DNA of 64,000 nt from a virus. The translations under genes and the position numbers were made by a program. Positions 30,993-38,276 of the stretch are shown here, piece by piece. Under the pieces are notes generated by a model. That model was not told the DNA's origin, searched no databases, and saw nothing but the letters and a program-made list of their open reading frames with translations. The stretch spans positions 52,442 through 116,441 of the IMG/VR virus record IMGVR_UViG_3300032213_003587. The stretch is one strand, 5' to 3'. The number at the start of each line of letters is the position of its first letter. Positions within the stretch are counted from its first letter, which is position 1.

Positions 30993-31317
30993 GCAGTTCT
31001 CCTAGAGAAAATGAAAATTCCCGAATGCTGTCCCAGCGGAAACTGCGCCAATCCTGTTTATCAATGTCCCACACAGTCTGAGCTTCTTCTGAGCGTTTAC
31101 GAGTGCTGGCTTCTTCTTTCTGCAATTTATCTGCAGGAATAAGATCCGGATGCAGGCTACCATGCAGCCAGCGTTCTGTACCATCGGATTTGATGAAGCA
31201 GATATTGACTCGTTCAGTGCGAAGTACTCCGCGAAACCATTCACGGAAGCCGGCCTGATCGCCTTCGCTGGCCTGAGCATACCAATTTGGTGTCCAACTA
31301 TCTAACAAGGGATTCAT
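30985..31317 (-). CDS. Small beta-barrel phage protein (SH3-like, DUF2693-type)
   Basis: The 110-aa protein has VNICFIKSDGTERWLHGSLH and, after a charged helix, VWDIDKQDWRSFRWDSIREF, the pattern of a phage family thought to fold as an SH3-like barrel. These are common in T4-like phages and uncharacterised. It overlaps both neighbours by a few bases. Confidence 0.7.
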   Translation of the reverse strand: MNPLLDSWTPNWYAQASEGDQAGFREWFRGVLRTERVNICFIKSDGTERWLHGSLHPDLIPADKLQKEEASTRKRSEEAQTVWDIDKQDWRSFRWDSIREFSFSLGELHV

Positions 31318-31547
31318 CGTACATACCTTTCACATATATGGCGCTTGGCATCGCGCACAGATTTAAACTTAACATCGTCGATTATAATTGAGCGTCCGGT
31401 GATTGTCAAGTTAATTTTTGGCGATGAGAATATGTAGGCCTTCTTACCTCGGATGGTGTCTTTACTATACACAGCATCAAAGCCACCGAAGTATAAAGTG
31501 TCAGCCAATTCATCACGCCACTGCAGGGCTATAAATGCATCGTTCAT
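31314..31547 (-). CDS. Hypothetical protein
   Basis: The 77-aa alpha/beta protein (MNDAFIALQWRDELADTLYF...) ends FKSVRDAKRHICERYVR, a helix seen in small phage proteins. A strong sigma70 promoter lies inside its 3' part, so the downstream genes can be expressed separately. Unknown function. Confidence 0.68.
   Translation of the reverse strand: MNDAFIALQWRDELADTLYFGGFDAVYSKDTIRGKKAYIFSSPKINLTITGRSIIIDDVKFKSVRDAKRHICERYVR
31381..31409 (-). promoter_or_regulatory. Consensus sigma70 promoter (inside a gene)
   Basis: TTGACA (31409-31404), 17-base spacer, TATAAT (31386-31381), about 65 bases upstream of the ATG at 31317. Confidence 0.75.
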
Positions 31548-31828
31548 TGCAAGGTAAACCTTCTCAGATATTCGTTGGCCAGGGCGTAGTCTGGTTCTAT
31601 GTCCAGGATGCGGTCAAAATGCTCTAGCAGAATAGTAACAATCAGACTATCCACAATCTGGCTTTTGGCCAGGGGCAGACTTTCTTGCCATTCCTGCAGG
31701 TCTTCTTCGTCTTGAAAACTCCACATGGCATCCAATAGCTCGGCCTGTTCTATATTCAAGCCAACAATTTCGATGCCCTGTCCTTGACGGTCATTGCTCA
31801 TCAATTTCTTGCTGCGGTATCCACTCAT
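31544..31828 (-). CDS. Conserved small phage protein
   Basis: The 94-aa acidic protein (MSGYRSKKLMSNDRQGQGIE...) has a helical body (NIEQAELLDAMWSFQDEEDL; LAKSQIVDSLIVTILLEHFD). I chose this start because GGAGC lies 8 bases upstream and the longer frame would overlap the neighbouring gene by over 100 bases. Similar proteins occur in cyanophages; no function. Confidence 0.72.
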   Translation of the reverse strand: MSGYRSKKLMSNDRQGQGIEIVGLNIEQAELLDAMWSFQDEEDLQEWQESLPLAKSQIVDSLIVTILLEHFDRILDIEPDYALANEYLRRFTLQ

Positions 31829-31829
31829 A

Positions 31830-32156
31830 TCATGCTCCAAAAATCTGCTCACGAGCGCAGGCCATGACTTCTTCAACATCAACTTTGATGCTGCGAGTAA
31901 AGCGTACGTCTTGATTGTTGCGTTCCTGTAGACTAAACTTACCAAATTTGGTTGGCTTTAGTGTCTTGGCTTTGCCACCCTTGCCATAGGTAACCAGGCT
32001 GCCGGTGGTTGAACAGAAATAATAACTATTATAGGCCATGTCAATGCCACGACCTTCGACGTTGACTCGTTTGAGTTTATAGCCCAGCAAAGGACCTAGA
32101 CGACCTTCCACAAAAATAGTTTCTGGGTTGGCATTGAATTCAGCATAGCTTTTCAT
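31830..32156 (-). CDS. Hypothetical protein
   Basis: The 108-aa protein (MKSYAEFNANPETIFVEGRL...) is beta-rich with Gly/Lys (SLVTYGKGGKAKTLKPTKFG) and ends with a helix (VDVEEVMACAREQIF). Its ATG overlaps the stop of the 31-aa membrane peptide (TAATG). No family is recognised. Confidence 0.7.
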   Translation of the reverse strand: MKSYAEFNANPETIFVEGRLGPLLGYKLKRVNVEGRGIDMAYNSYYFCSTTGSLVTYGKGGKAKTLKPTKFGKFSLQERNNQDVRFTRSIKVDVEEVMACAREQIFGA

Positions 32157-32251
32157 TATTTCATCTCCCGACGATCAATCTCAGCATCAACTACAATATA
32201 CACACCCACTACTGCGGCTAAAACCGCAAATACAATCTCAATCATTTCCAT
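32156..32251 (-). CDS. 31-aa membrane peptide
   Basis: The frame MEMIEIVFAVLAAVVGVYIV, then VDAEIDRREMK, is one transmembrane helix with a charged tail. GAGGAG lies 6 bases before this ATG, and its stop overlaps the next ATG (TAATG). An ATG two codons earlier is too close to the ribosome site. Function unknown; size and topology fit small regulatory membrane peptides. Confidence 0.62.
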   Translation of the reverse strand: MEMIEIVFAVLAAVVGVYIVVDAEIDRREMK

Positions 32252-32265
32252 CGTCATCTCCTCAA

Positions 32266-32565
32266 TTACATGCTATAATAGGCTTCGCTGCTTGGGCTGC
32301 AATAGTTCGGTGTATCGTAGCGTTCTTTGAACTCTTTGCCGTTCAAAAAGTTCTTTTGGACGACATAAGTCTCAAACAAATCAACAACGAACCCCTGCTT
32401 GCGTTTAGCGGCGACTACGGTATCAATATAGTCTCGGGTAACGGGTGCAAAGTCTATGACTTCTATGAAACGCAGTCCTGCTTTATTACGACCATAGCGT
32501 TCGTCACGCTTGATACGACGATCTGCTTTATAAATTTCTAGGCTATATTCTGTGAGCTTTGTCAT
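32266..32565 (-). CDS. Hypothetical protein
   Basis: The 99-aa protein (MTKLTEYSLEIYKADRRIKR...) is a charged alpha/beta protein with FIEVIDFAPVTRDYIDTVVA. It has AAGGAGAG upstream and its own sigma70-type promoter. No family is recognised. Confidence 0.72.
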   Translation of the reverse strand: MTKLTEYSLEIYKADRRIKRDERYGRNKAGLRFIEVIDFAPVTRDYIDTVVAAKRKQGFVVDLFETYVVQKNFLNGKEFKERYDTPNYCSPSSEAYYSM

Positions 32566-32594
32566 TTCGTTCTCTCCTTATTTACTATACCTCT

Positions 32595-32622
32595 ATTCTA
32601 TAGGAACGAACCGAAATGTCAA
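32595..32622 (-). promoter_or_regulatory. Sigma70-type promoter
   Basis: TTGACA (32622-32617), 16-base spacer, TAGAAT (32600-32595), with a short leader and AAGGAGAG before the 99-aa gene. Confidence 0.65.
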
Positions 32623-32810
32623 GCCTTTTCTGCCGTGTCAGAAGCCACGCTGTCTGTGGGTTTTGCAACGGGTTTCTTCGGCGCCCCGTACTTCGAACAC
32701 CAAATACAGCGGGTGCTTGGTGTCCCTGAGAAGTATTCTTGTATGTCGAAGCCCGTGTATCCGCAGCCTCGACATACAAACTTCTTCAAATCAGCGTCAG
32801 TATCAGTCAT
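32619..32810 (-). CDS. Small zinc ribbon protein
   Basis: The 63-aa protein has CRGCGY and CIWCSK, two Cys pairs about 20 residues apart, which should bind one zinc, followed by a Lys/Pro/Ala tail. Its ATG overlaps the stop of the 53-aa gene (ATGA). A longer frame to 32942 crosses that gene and is rejected. Possibly nucleic-acid binding. The stop lies against the promoter of the next gene. Confidence 0.72.
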   Translation of the reverse strand: MTDTDADLKKFVCRGCGYTGFDIQEYFSGTPSTRCIWCSKYGAPKKPVAKPTDSVASDTAEKA

Positions 32811-32964
32811 GGAATGTGGTTGCTTCGGCGACATAGTGCATGTGTGGAATGTCTGCGTACTTGGCACGGATACGTGCTTCGGCGTCGTCGCGACTGTCTG
32901 CAGCAACAACGTAGTGATAGATTTCGGTTGAACTGAGTTCAACTAAAAAGATGTATTGGTTCAT
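32804..32964 (-). CDS. Small hypothetical protein
   Basis: A 53-aa frame (MNQYIFLVELSSTEIYHYVV...) continues AADSRDDAEARIRAKYADIP, a beta-alpha unit similar in style to other small proteins of this region. AAGGAG precedes its ATG, and its stop overlaps the zinc-ribbon ATG. No function is known. Confidence 0.68.
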
Positions 32965-32997
32965 GGTTTCTCCTTGATGCCGACATTGGCTCGATAT

Positions 32998-33225
32998 TTA
33001 TTCATTTAAAAAATCGTAGGTTTTTTCAAAGATAGGACCGTCACAGATATAGAGCTCACCGTCAATGCCTCGCATGAGATAGTCGCCAGGCTTGCCCTGC
33101 TTATAATCGCCTTCCAGGGTATTGACTCGGAATTCCACCTCCATCTTTTTAGCATGAACTACGATAGGTCGTTTCATGCAATGCTTCATCCCAACTACCT
33201 CTTCAAACGTATCAAACGTCTTCAT
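32998..33225 (-). CDS. Hypothetical protein with a PGD-type beta fold
   Basis: The 75-aa protein has RPIVVHAKKMEVEFRVNTLE, then GDYKQGKPGDYLMRGIDGEL, then YICDGPIFEKTY. This 'permutation of a beta roll with KPGDYL' is widespread in phages, where it resembles a PGDYG-type protein of unknown role. Its stop is immediately before an AATAAATA element. Confidence 0.75.
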   Translation of the reverse strand: MKTFDTFEEVVGMKHCMKRPIVVHAKKMEVEFRVNTLEGDYKQGKPGDYLMRGIDGELYICDGPIFEKTYDFLNE

Positions 33226-33449
33226 TATAATACCGCCTTTTCAATAACAGCGTAGTCGTCCAACTCGTTCAAATCACGCTCGAATTCAGCATAGCGTACC
33301 GCATCTTCAAAGGTAGCAAATACACGCAAGACTACATCGCCCACGCTATCCTCTTCGGTAATACGATTGGTGACAACATAGACCTTGCTAACTCCAACTT
33401 CTGCACTGCGGTCTTCTTCAAAAACTACTCTTTCACTTAAAACTCTCAT
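33225..33449 (-). CDS. Hypothetical protein
   Basis: The 74-aa protein (MRVLSERVVFEEDRSAEVGV...) has a beta-alpha pattern with FATFEDAVRYAEFERDL. I start it where AAGGAA precedes the ATG; the longer frame upstream overlaps the 59-aa gene. It overlaps the next gene by one base. Confidence 0.7.
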   Translation of the reverse strand: MRVLSERVVFEEDRSAEVGVSKVYVVTNRITEEDSVGDVVLRVFATFEDAVRYAEFERDLNELDDYAVIEKAVL

Positions 33450-33612
33450 TTTTATTCCTTTCAATCCAAATTTTAGCATCATATTTTCTACTGAAGCTAT
33501 CAATAATATAACCATCTTCGGCAACAACATGCCAAAGCACATATTCTCTGCCTGTGGCTGTTGCGCCATAACCTTTAACTATTGTCATCGATGTGTCTTT
33601 ATCATTTACCAT
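33433..33612 (-). CDS. Small hypothetical protein, probably leaderless
   Basis: A 59-aa frame (MVNDKDTSMTIVKGYGATAT...) contains YVLWHVVAEDGYIIDSFSRK, an alpha/beta pattern. The ATG sits exactly six bases after a consensus -10 (TATAAT), so the transcript should begin with AUG. No ribosome site is visible. It overlaps the following gene by 17 bases. Confidence 0.6.
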   Translation of the reverse strand: MVNDKDTSMTIVKGYGATATGREYVLWHVVAEDGYIIDSFSRKYDAKIWIERNKNESFK

Positions 33613-33649
33613 ACTACCATTATAGCACCTTGAATCAAAATGTCAAGCC
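33610..33649 (-). repeat. 40-bp direct repeat, downstream copy
   Basis: This 40-bp segment, covering promoter to ATG, matches 33961..34000 at 38 of 40 positions. The two copies bracket the GIY-YIG gene. Confidence 0.85.
33619..33646 (-). promoter_or_regulatory. Sigma70 promoter, repeat-family copy
   Basis: TTGACA (33646-33641), spacer TTTTGATTCAAGGTGC, TATAAT (33624-33619). The stop codon of the GIY-YIG gene lies within the -35 box. ATG at 33612 is at predicted +1. Confidence 0.9.
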
Positions 33650-33963
33650 CGCTTAATTCCGGTGCTGTTCAATGCTGGCTGATATGTTGCGATCAATTCG
33701 CGTTCTAATGCGTGGGCTGCTGCCTTGCCTCTGACAACCTGGTAAATGCCATAACTATGGGCTATGGTACCGTATGTCACGATGCTGTTGCAGAGAGCCC
33801 AGCCCTTGTTCTCATTCTTAGCACGCCAAACGTGCTTCTGTATTCTAACTAACAATGCTTTTCTGTTGGAACCTGCTGTGATACCCACATATTTCTCACC
33901 TGTGACGTTATTGGTGATAACATATACTATGTGGTTTCTATCGGATCGCTTTTTTCTCATCAT
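33643..33963 (-). CDS. GIY-YIG endonuclease-like protein
   Basis: The 106-aa protein has the GIY-YIG core: HIVYVITNNVTGEKYVGIT (hhYVIT...KYVGIT), a catalytic Arg in RIQKHVWRAKNE, and a C-terminal Glu (ALERELIATYQP). It lies between two near-identical 40-bp promoter repeats, and its stop overlaps the next promoter. Small solo GIY-YIG proteins are often homing endonucleases (T4 seg genes are examples). The ATG lies at predicted +1 of its promoter. Confidence 0.82.
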   Translation of the reverse strand: MMRKKRSDRNHIVYVITNNVTGEKYVGITAGSNRKALLVRIQKHVWRAKNENKGWALCNSIVTYGTIAHSYGIYQVVRGKAAAHALERELIATYQPALNSTGIKRA

Positions 33964-34000
33964 ACTACCATTATAGCACCTTGATGCAAAATGTCAAGCC
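33961..34000 (-). repeat. 40-bp direct repeat, upstream copy
   Basis: Matches 33610..33649 at 38 of 40 bases, from GGCTTGACATTTTG to the ATG. A third, more diverged copy lies at 25471..25510. Confidence 0.85.
33970..33997 (-). promoter_or_regulatory. Sigma70 promoter, repeat-family copy
   Basis: TTGACA (33997-33992), spacer TTTTGCATCAAGGTGC, TATAAT (33975-33970). The GIY-YIG ATG begins at predicted +1 (33963). Confidence 0.9.
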
Positions 34001-34033
34001 GTAGGAGAACCATTGATATCACTGGCTCTGTGA

Positions 34034-34432
34034 TCAAAGTTTTACGTGACTTCGGTGAATTCGGCACTGAATAATGCCGTTGTACCAGGCTTCGGGCTGC
34101 TCCAGGACCCTGAATGAGAATTGTTCGCGAGCTTCGATGTAGCTTAGAGTGCCCTTGGTTTTGCAGAGATAGAGTATTTCGCGACGGAAGTTTGCTGCGC
34201 CAAGTCGTTCCACATCAGCCTGTAGTTCAGGACTCGAACTCCAGTAGGTTGGCCAGTCGCTGAGGACCTTGGTTCTTTTTTTCCGGCCTTTGACTTGACG
34301 GGTTTTGCTAAAATAAAATAATTTCTTTCCGATGTATCGACGTCCATCGGTGAGATTGGTTATCATGTAGACGTAACCGATATTGTCGGCAATATCGGAT
34401 TCTTGAAACTCTCGACCTTCAAATAACCACAT
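34034..34432 (-). CDS. GIY-YIG-type putative endonuclease
   Basis: The 132-aa protein has NIGYVYMITNLTDGRRYIGKKLF, matching the GIY-YIG core, then a Lys-rich insert (KGRKKRTKV), SDWPTYWSSSPELQADV and FRREILYLCKTKGTLSYIEA with the likely catalytic Arg and Glu. This form, found in many cyanophages, may be a homing-type nuclease or a structure-specific nuclease. It is downstream of a palindrome containing TATAAT. Confidence 0.82.
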   Translation of the reverse strand: MWLFEGREFQESDIADNIGYVYMITNLTDGRRYIGKKLFYFSKTRQVKGRKKRTKVLSDWPTYWSSSPELQADVERLGAANFRREILYLCKTKGTLSYIEAREQFSFRVLEQPEAWYNGIIQCRIHRSHVKL

Positions 34433-34441
34433 AATAAATCC

Positions 34442-34455
34442 CCGATTATAATCGG
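34442..34455. promoter_or_regulatory. 14-bp perfect palindrome
   Basis: CCGATTATAATCGG lies 10 bases upstream of the 34432 ATG and includes TATAAT. It also follows an AATAAATA late-type element (34452-34459). It could be an operator or a fortuitous hairpin. Confidence 0.4.
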
Positions 34456-34459
34456 CTAT

Positions 34460-34609
34460 TTATTCCTCTTCGATGTCGTAGTTATCTTCCTGGTCCAGCT
34501 GTTCACCGCAAAAAGGACAATGGCTGACTCGATAATAGTGGTCATCCATGTCATATTTTATTCTAAAAACCGCATCACAGTTATCACATTCATGGTGCGT
34601 AGTTGGCAT
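34460..34609 (-). CDS. Small zinc ribbon protein
   Basis: The 49-aa protein (MPTTHHECDNCDAVFRIKYD...) has CDNC and CPFC pairs and an acidic tail (LDQEDNYDIEEE). It begins inside the end of the dCMP deaminase gene. The longer frame upstream is in the deaminase and is rejected. Such mini zinc ribbons are frequent in phages. Confidence 0.72.
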   Translation of the reverse strand: MPTTHHECDNCDAVFRIKYDMDDHYYRVSHCPFCGEQLDQEDNYDIEEE

Positions 34610-35126
34610 TATTACTTTCTCGATACTCATGACAGGATACACCATGAGCTCGTAAATAGTTGATTCCGTCGTCGCTGCGATATGGCCGAGCATACCAAAC
34701 TGCCTTAATACCACTCTGCAGTATGAGTTTGGCGCATTGTTGACACGGCGCATGGGTAATAAACAGGGTGGCTCCTTCGCCACTTTCGTGACTGCGAGCC
34801 AGCTTGGCTATGGCATTTTCTTCGGCGTGGATTACGTTGTCACGAGTCTTCAACCGATAATGCCATTGACCATATTCCGGATGCTCTCCAACCAGGGGAT
34901 ACATCTGATGAATTTCATCGGGGTTTAACCAGCCGCCGGTGTCACGTGGCATCCACTGAATGTCTTCACAGTTATTGTCATCGCCTGGTGCTGTACCGTT
35001 ATAGCCAATACTTATAATTCTATCGTTTTTGACTACTATGGCTCCGACCTTAAGCCTCCGGGCCTTGCTTAGCTCGGCGTAGCGCTGGGCAACATCCAGG
35101 TGAGCTTTGATCATCTTTAGTTTCAT
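34590..35126 (-). CDS. cd: dCMP deaminase
   Basis: The 178-aa protein has the deaminase zinc site HAEENAIAKLA (His-Ala-Glu) and APCQQCAKLI (PCxxC), with an LKVGAIVVKNDRIISIGYNG start. Like T4 gpCd it converts dCMP to dUMP, feeding the phage thymidylate synthase ThyX encoded at 44.9 kb. It overlaps both neighbours. Confidence 0.94.
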   Translation of the reverse strand: MKLKMIKAHLDVAQRYAELSKARRLKVGAIVVKNDRIISIGYNGTAPGDDNNCEDIQWMPRDTGGWLNPDEIHQMYPLVGEHPEYGQWHYRLKTRDNVIHAEENAIAKLARSHESGEGATLFITHAPCQQCAKLILQSGIKAVWYARPYRSDDGINYLRAHGVSCHEYRESNNANYAP

Positions 35127-35283
35127 CTATTTTTCCCCAATGTCCATCTGGACAGCTTTTGCTTTTCATTAAAACTTTGCCGGGCATGAAGCAGCCACAG
35201 CTTTTACAGATGCGGGCTATGCGATTAAACTTCTCGCAGCCCTTGCATATATCCATGCGTTTCTGTGCATACTCAGGTAACAA
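35050..35283 (-). CDS. Cys-rich zinc-binding protein (DUF6171-like)
   Basis: The 77-aa protein has CKGCEKF, CKSCGCFMPGK and CPDGHWG, six or more Cys in paired arrangement, characteristic of a small phage and bacterial zinc-binding family (DUF6171-like, from memory). The 3' end overlaps the deaminase gene by 77 bases. Role unknown. Confidence 0.7.
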   Translation of the reverse strand: MLPEYAQKRMDICKGCEKFNRIARICKSCGCFMPGKVLMKSKSCPDGHWGKIDETKDDQSSPGCCPALRRAKQGPEA

Positions 35284-36490
35284 TTTCTACCTCTGGAAAA
35301 TATCGAATAAAATGATCGGGATTGGCGCGCACTGCCTGAACTCGACGCTGAATCTCATCAAAGAAATTCCAGGCCAGGGGTACAAACACCAGCGGAACAT
35401 TTTCATACTTCTGCAGTTCATCGATGCTAACTATGGGTGTATGACGACCCGGAGTGTAACGACCCTGCTTCAGCGGATTGTCGTCGATGATAAAGTCCAG
35501 ATCCAGTTCGGCAAAATTGGTGACTACCATGCCCTTGGCTGCCGCACCATAGCCCACAACCTTGAATCCCTGACTGCGATAATTGGCTACTGTGGCATTT
35601 AATTCATCCATCAATCGACGTGCATTGGTTCCCCAGCGTTCATAGGTACTGAGATCATACATGCCATCGGCTCGGTCCAGGGCAATTAAATTTTCAATGC
35701 GATACGGATTGCCATAGCTGGTGCTCATGATCACAATATAGCTATTGCCGTGAATAGGTTGCTTTACGATGTCTTGAATAAACAGACCGGCTCGTTCTGC
35801 AATCTTACTCAGGCTCTGAACATTGAAGAAATTGATGTGTTCATGATAACAGGTATCAAATTCATTGTTGCGAATCATATCTACCTGACTGATCTGCATG
35901 AAGAATACTGTGTCTTTGTGCATCACATCTCTGACATTTTCCAGGAACCGCAGAGCATCATAGTTATGAGCCACTACATTCTGAGCCACAATTACGTCGG
36001 GTTTGAAACTGCGCAGAGTCGGCACTACTTCCGCAGTAAAATAACCGCAGGCCACATCATGACCTTTTTCTACTGCGGTAGGTACAATGTTCTCCGCTGG
36101 ATCAATGCCATAGGTTTTCCAACCTTTTTCTTTGAAGAAGTCCAGTTGTGTACCGTCGTTGCATCCGATGTCCAGCACGTTGCCGTAGTTTCTGTTGGTG
36201 TATTCCTGCACAAATTCTGTGAACCACAGCATGTTCTTTTTCAAGGTGTCGGTGGTTCCGCTGACATACAGATAATTTTTAAACATCAAATCCGGATGTA
36301 TGGCATGACTCAACTGCACATGACAGCATTCGGTGCACACCATGGCCGTCAGGGGAAACGCGGTTTCCGGTTCAATGGGCGACTTTAGATAGCTGTTGGC
36401 CAGGGGCTGTTGACCCAGATCCAGAGCCACCCGCAGATCTTCGCTGCCACAGGCGCAGCATTCGGTCAATTGTTTTGCATTTTCAATCAT
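35273..36490 (-). CDS. Sugar C-methyltransferase with N-terminal zinc domain
   Basis: The 405-aa protein has an N-terminal Cys cluster (CCACGSEDL; CTECCHVQLSHAI), the class I SAM domain (NVLDIGCNDGTQLDFFKEKG) and a C-terminal domain (VVGYGAAAKGMVVTNF; VFVPLAWNFFDEI). This is the complete NDP-hexose C-methyltransferase layout. It is a paralogue of 15043..16266 and is co-transcribed with an epimerase/dehydratase and glycosyltransferases. Confidence 0.88.
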   Translation of the reverse strand: MIENAKQLTECCACGSEDLRVALDLGQQPLANSYLKSPIEPETAFPLTAMVCTECCHVQLSHAIHPDLMFKNYLYVSGTTDTLKKNMLWFTEFVQEYTNRNYGNVLDIGCNDGTQLDFFKEKGWKTYGIDPAENIVPTAVEKGHDVACGYFTAEVVPTLRSFKPDVIVAQNVVAHNYDALRFLENVRDVMHKDTVFFMQISQVDMIRNNEFDTCYHEHINFFNVQSLSKIAERAGLFIQDIVKQPIHGNSYIVIMSTSYGNPYRIENLIALDRADGMYDLSTYERWGTNARRLMDELNATVANYRSQGFKVVGYGAAAKGMVVTNFAELDLDFIIDDNPLKQGRYTPGRHTPIVSIDELQKYENVPLVFVPLAWNFFDEIQRRVQAVRANPDHFIRYFPEVEIVT

Positions 36491-37374
36491 TGATATTCCT
36501 TTGGAGTATTGCGATCACCTTTTCTGCACAGGTTGAGATTGGCAGCTACCTCGCCGATCACCTCTTGACGAGTAGCGGTAAATCGATAATCGAACTCTCG
36601 ACTAAATCGTTCGTTGTTAATAACAAAGTCATACACACCGGCTCGGTCCGGCGTCTCTTGTAATTCTACATCCATATAATGACATACATCTTCCGCAATG
36701 TCAATTACTCTGTCATTGAAACTGCAGAGATCATAGATTCCACTGCGCGGCGCCGGCACATCAATCATGGCTTCCATGGCACCACAGACATCACTCAATG
36801 CCAAAATCGGTCGGCGCACATACTTGTTGTTCACCGTAATCTTGCCTTGACTGACTGCATTGTTGACCATGGCATTGATCATCAGTTCCGATCTTAGATT
36901 GGTGCTAAAACCGTTCACAGTACCAAATCGCAGACCCAGAATTTTATAGCCGTCGTTGATGAAACGCTGGGCTTCTAGATCCAGCACATACTTGGTGATG
37001 TCATAGTTGTTTACTGGTTGGAATACACTGCTGTTGGCATTGCCATACACCGATCCGGAGCTGGCATAGATCAATTGTTGATCACGTCGCATTTTACTGA
37101 CCAGGTCCACGAAGTTGCTGACATTGTTGCGCCAGCTGTGCTGTATTTCGTTGTCACACATCTTGACGCCGCTGTGGCCGGCCAGCAGAATAATTACATC
37201 GGCGGCCTTGACTACATCAGCGGGGAGATTGCGATAATCTTTGACAATGGTTTTGGCACTACCAGCACCAAACCATTCTGTGTCTACACCGGCCACATCG
37301 TGCAGGTCGTCTAGATGTTTTTCCAAACGACTACCAATATAACCGGCATTACCAATGATTAAAATTTTCTTCAT
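36487..37374 (-). CDS. NAD-dependent epimerase/dehydratase
   Basis: The 295-aa extended SDR protein has KKILIIGNAGYIGSRLEKHL (NAD-binding GxxGxxG), VIILLAGHSGVK, YASSGSVYG and the catalytic YDITK. Such enzymes alter nucleotide-activated sugars (4-epimerase, 4-reductase or 4,6-dehydratase); which one cannot be told. It likely supplies the sugar methylated by the adjacent C-methyltransferase. Confidence 0.88.
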   Translation of the reverse strand: MKKILIIGNAGYIGSRLEKHLDDLHDVAGVDTEWFGAGSAKTIVKDYRNLPADVVKAADVIILLAGHSGVKMCDNEIQHSWRNNVSNFVDLVSKMRRDQQLIYASSGSVYGNANSSVFQPVNNYDITKYVLDLEAQRFINDGYKILGLRFGTVNGFSTNLRSELMINAMVNNAVSQGKITVNNKYVRRPILALSDVCGAMEAMIDVPAPRSGIYDLCSFNDRVIDIAEDVCHYMDVELQETPDRAGVYDFVINNERFSREFDYRFTATRQEVIGEVAANLNLCRKGDRNTPKEYQ

Positions 37375-38276
37375 TTAAGTCTCGAATACATGTTGGGTTC
37401 AATGGTTAATTTGCTCTTCACTTCATCAATCTTACCCAGTAATTTATCACCCCAGTTTGTCCACAGCGTGTCGTCATCTTCTTCGTTGAGGTTCTGTCTC
37501 CACCAACTATCTAATGCTACTTCAGTAAATGTATCTTCGGGCGGACGATCAAATCTATAACCTCTGGGCTGTTTAATACGAGTAAACCATTCATAGCTCT
37601 TGCACCAGTAGTGATTGATACGAATGATATTATGGCTTGGTGTACCACCTTGATTCCAGCCCTGATGAGGAAGAATTGGACGACCTTCTAAATCTGTGGT
37701 ACCAAATTCTGTGGTGTAGACATGCGGATTGGTTGCTTTGACCCAACCACCGCGACCACGGCCGCGTACCACGCTCTTCATGTGATGATGCAAGGGATGA
37801 TTTAAATGACCACGTTTAGTATAGGCCTGAGTTACCAGCGGAGGGCAATCGCCGGGCTCGTTATGACCATTGCTGCCATAGTAGGTCCAGTAAATGCCTA
37901 GAGCGGAAATTGGATCATCCCAATGGTCCCAGAAGATATCCTTCACGGTTTTATCGGCACCCACTGGCATCATAAACTCATCGGTATCATTATAACTGAT
38001 CCAATCACATTCCGGACGATAGGTGTCCAGGTAATGCTGCATCATGGGATAGCTTACATTGTGACCTTCTACATCATGAATAGTAATGTCATAGTGATCG
38101 CTGAGTTGTTCGTAGATTTCACGAGTGTTATCTTCACTCATGTGATTATAGATATAGAACTTGCTAAAGCCCTGCAAGAGATGCCAGCTCACCCATTCAA
38201 CAATCCATTTACTTTCATTCTTTTGAATACTGGCAATACCCAGTACCTGCTCATCTTTGGTCATATCAATCCTCAA
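37371..38276 (-). CDS. GT92/GT2-like glycosyltransferase
   Basis: The 301-aa protein opens with LGIASIQKNESKWIVEWVSW and FSKFYIYNHMSEDNTREIYE, typical of GT92-like family 2 enzymes. A metal-binding DWISYNDTDEFM (DTDEF) is followed by a distal His-rich segment. An in-frame ATG four codons in is an alternative start. It sits between the epimerase and another GT-like gene. Confidence 0.82.
   Translation of the reverse strand: MRIDMTKDEQVLGIASIQKNESKWIVEWVSWHLLQGFSKFYIYNHMSEDNTREIYEQLSDHYDITIHDVEGHNVSYPMMQHYLDTYRPECDWISYNDTDEFMMPVGADKTVKDIFWDHWDDPISALGIYWTYYGSNGHNEPGDCPPLVTQAYTKRGHLNHPLHHHMKSVVRGRGRGGWVKATNPHVYTTEFGTTDLEGRPILPHQGWNQGGTPSHNIIRINHYWCKSYEWFTRIKQPRGYRFDRPPEDTFTEVALDSWWRQNLNEEDDDTLWTNWGDKLLGKIDEVKSKLTIEPNMYSRLK

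Noticed and set aside
32585-32942. Longer frames around the small zinc ribbon gene
   Set aside because: The 107-codon frame to 32942 crosses the 53-aa gene that has its own AAGGAG; the shorter start at 32810 gives the usual ATGA overlap.
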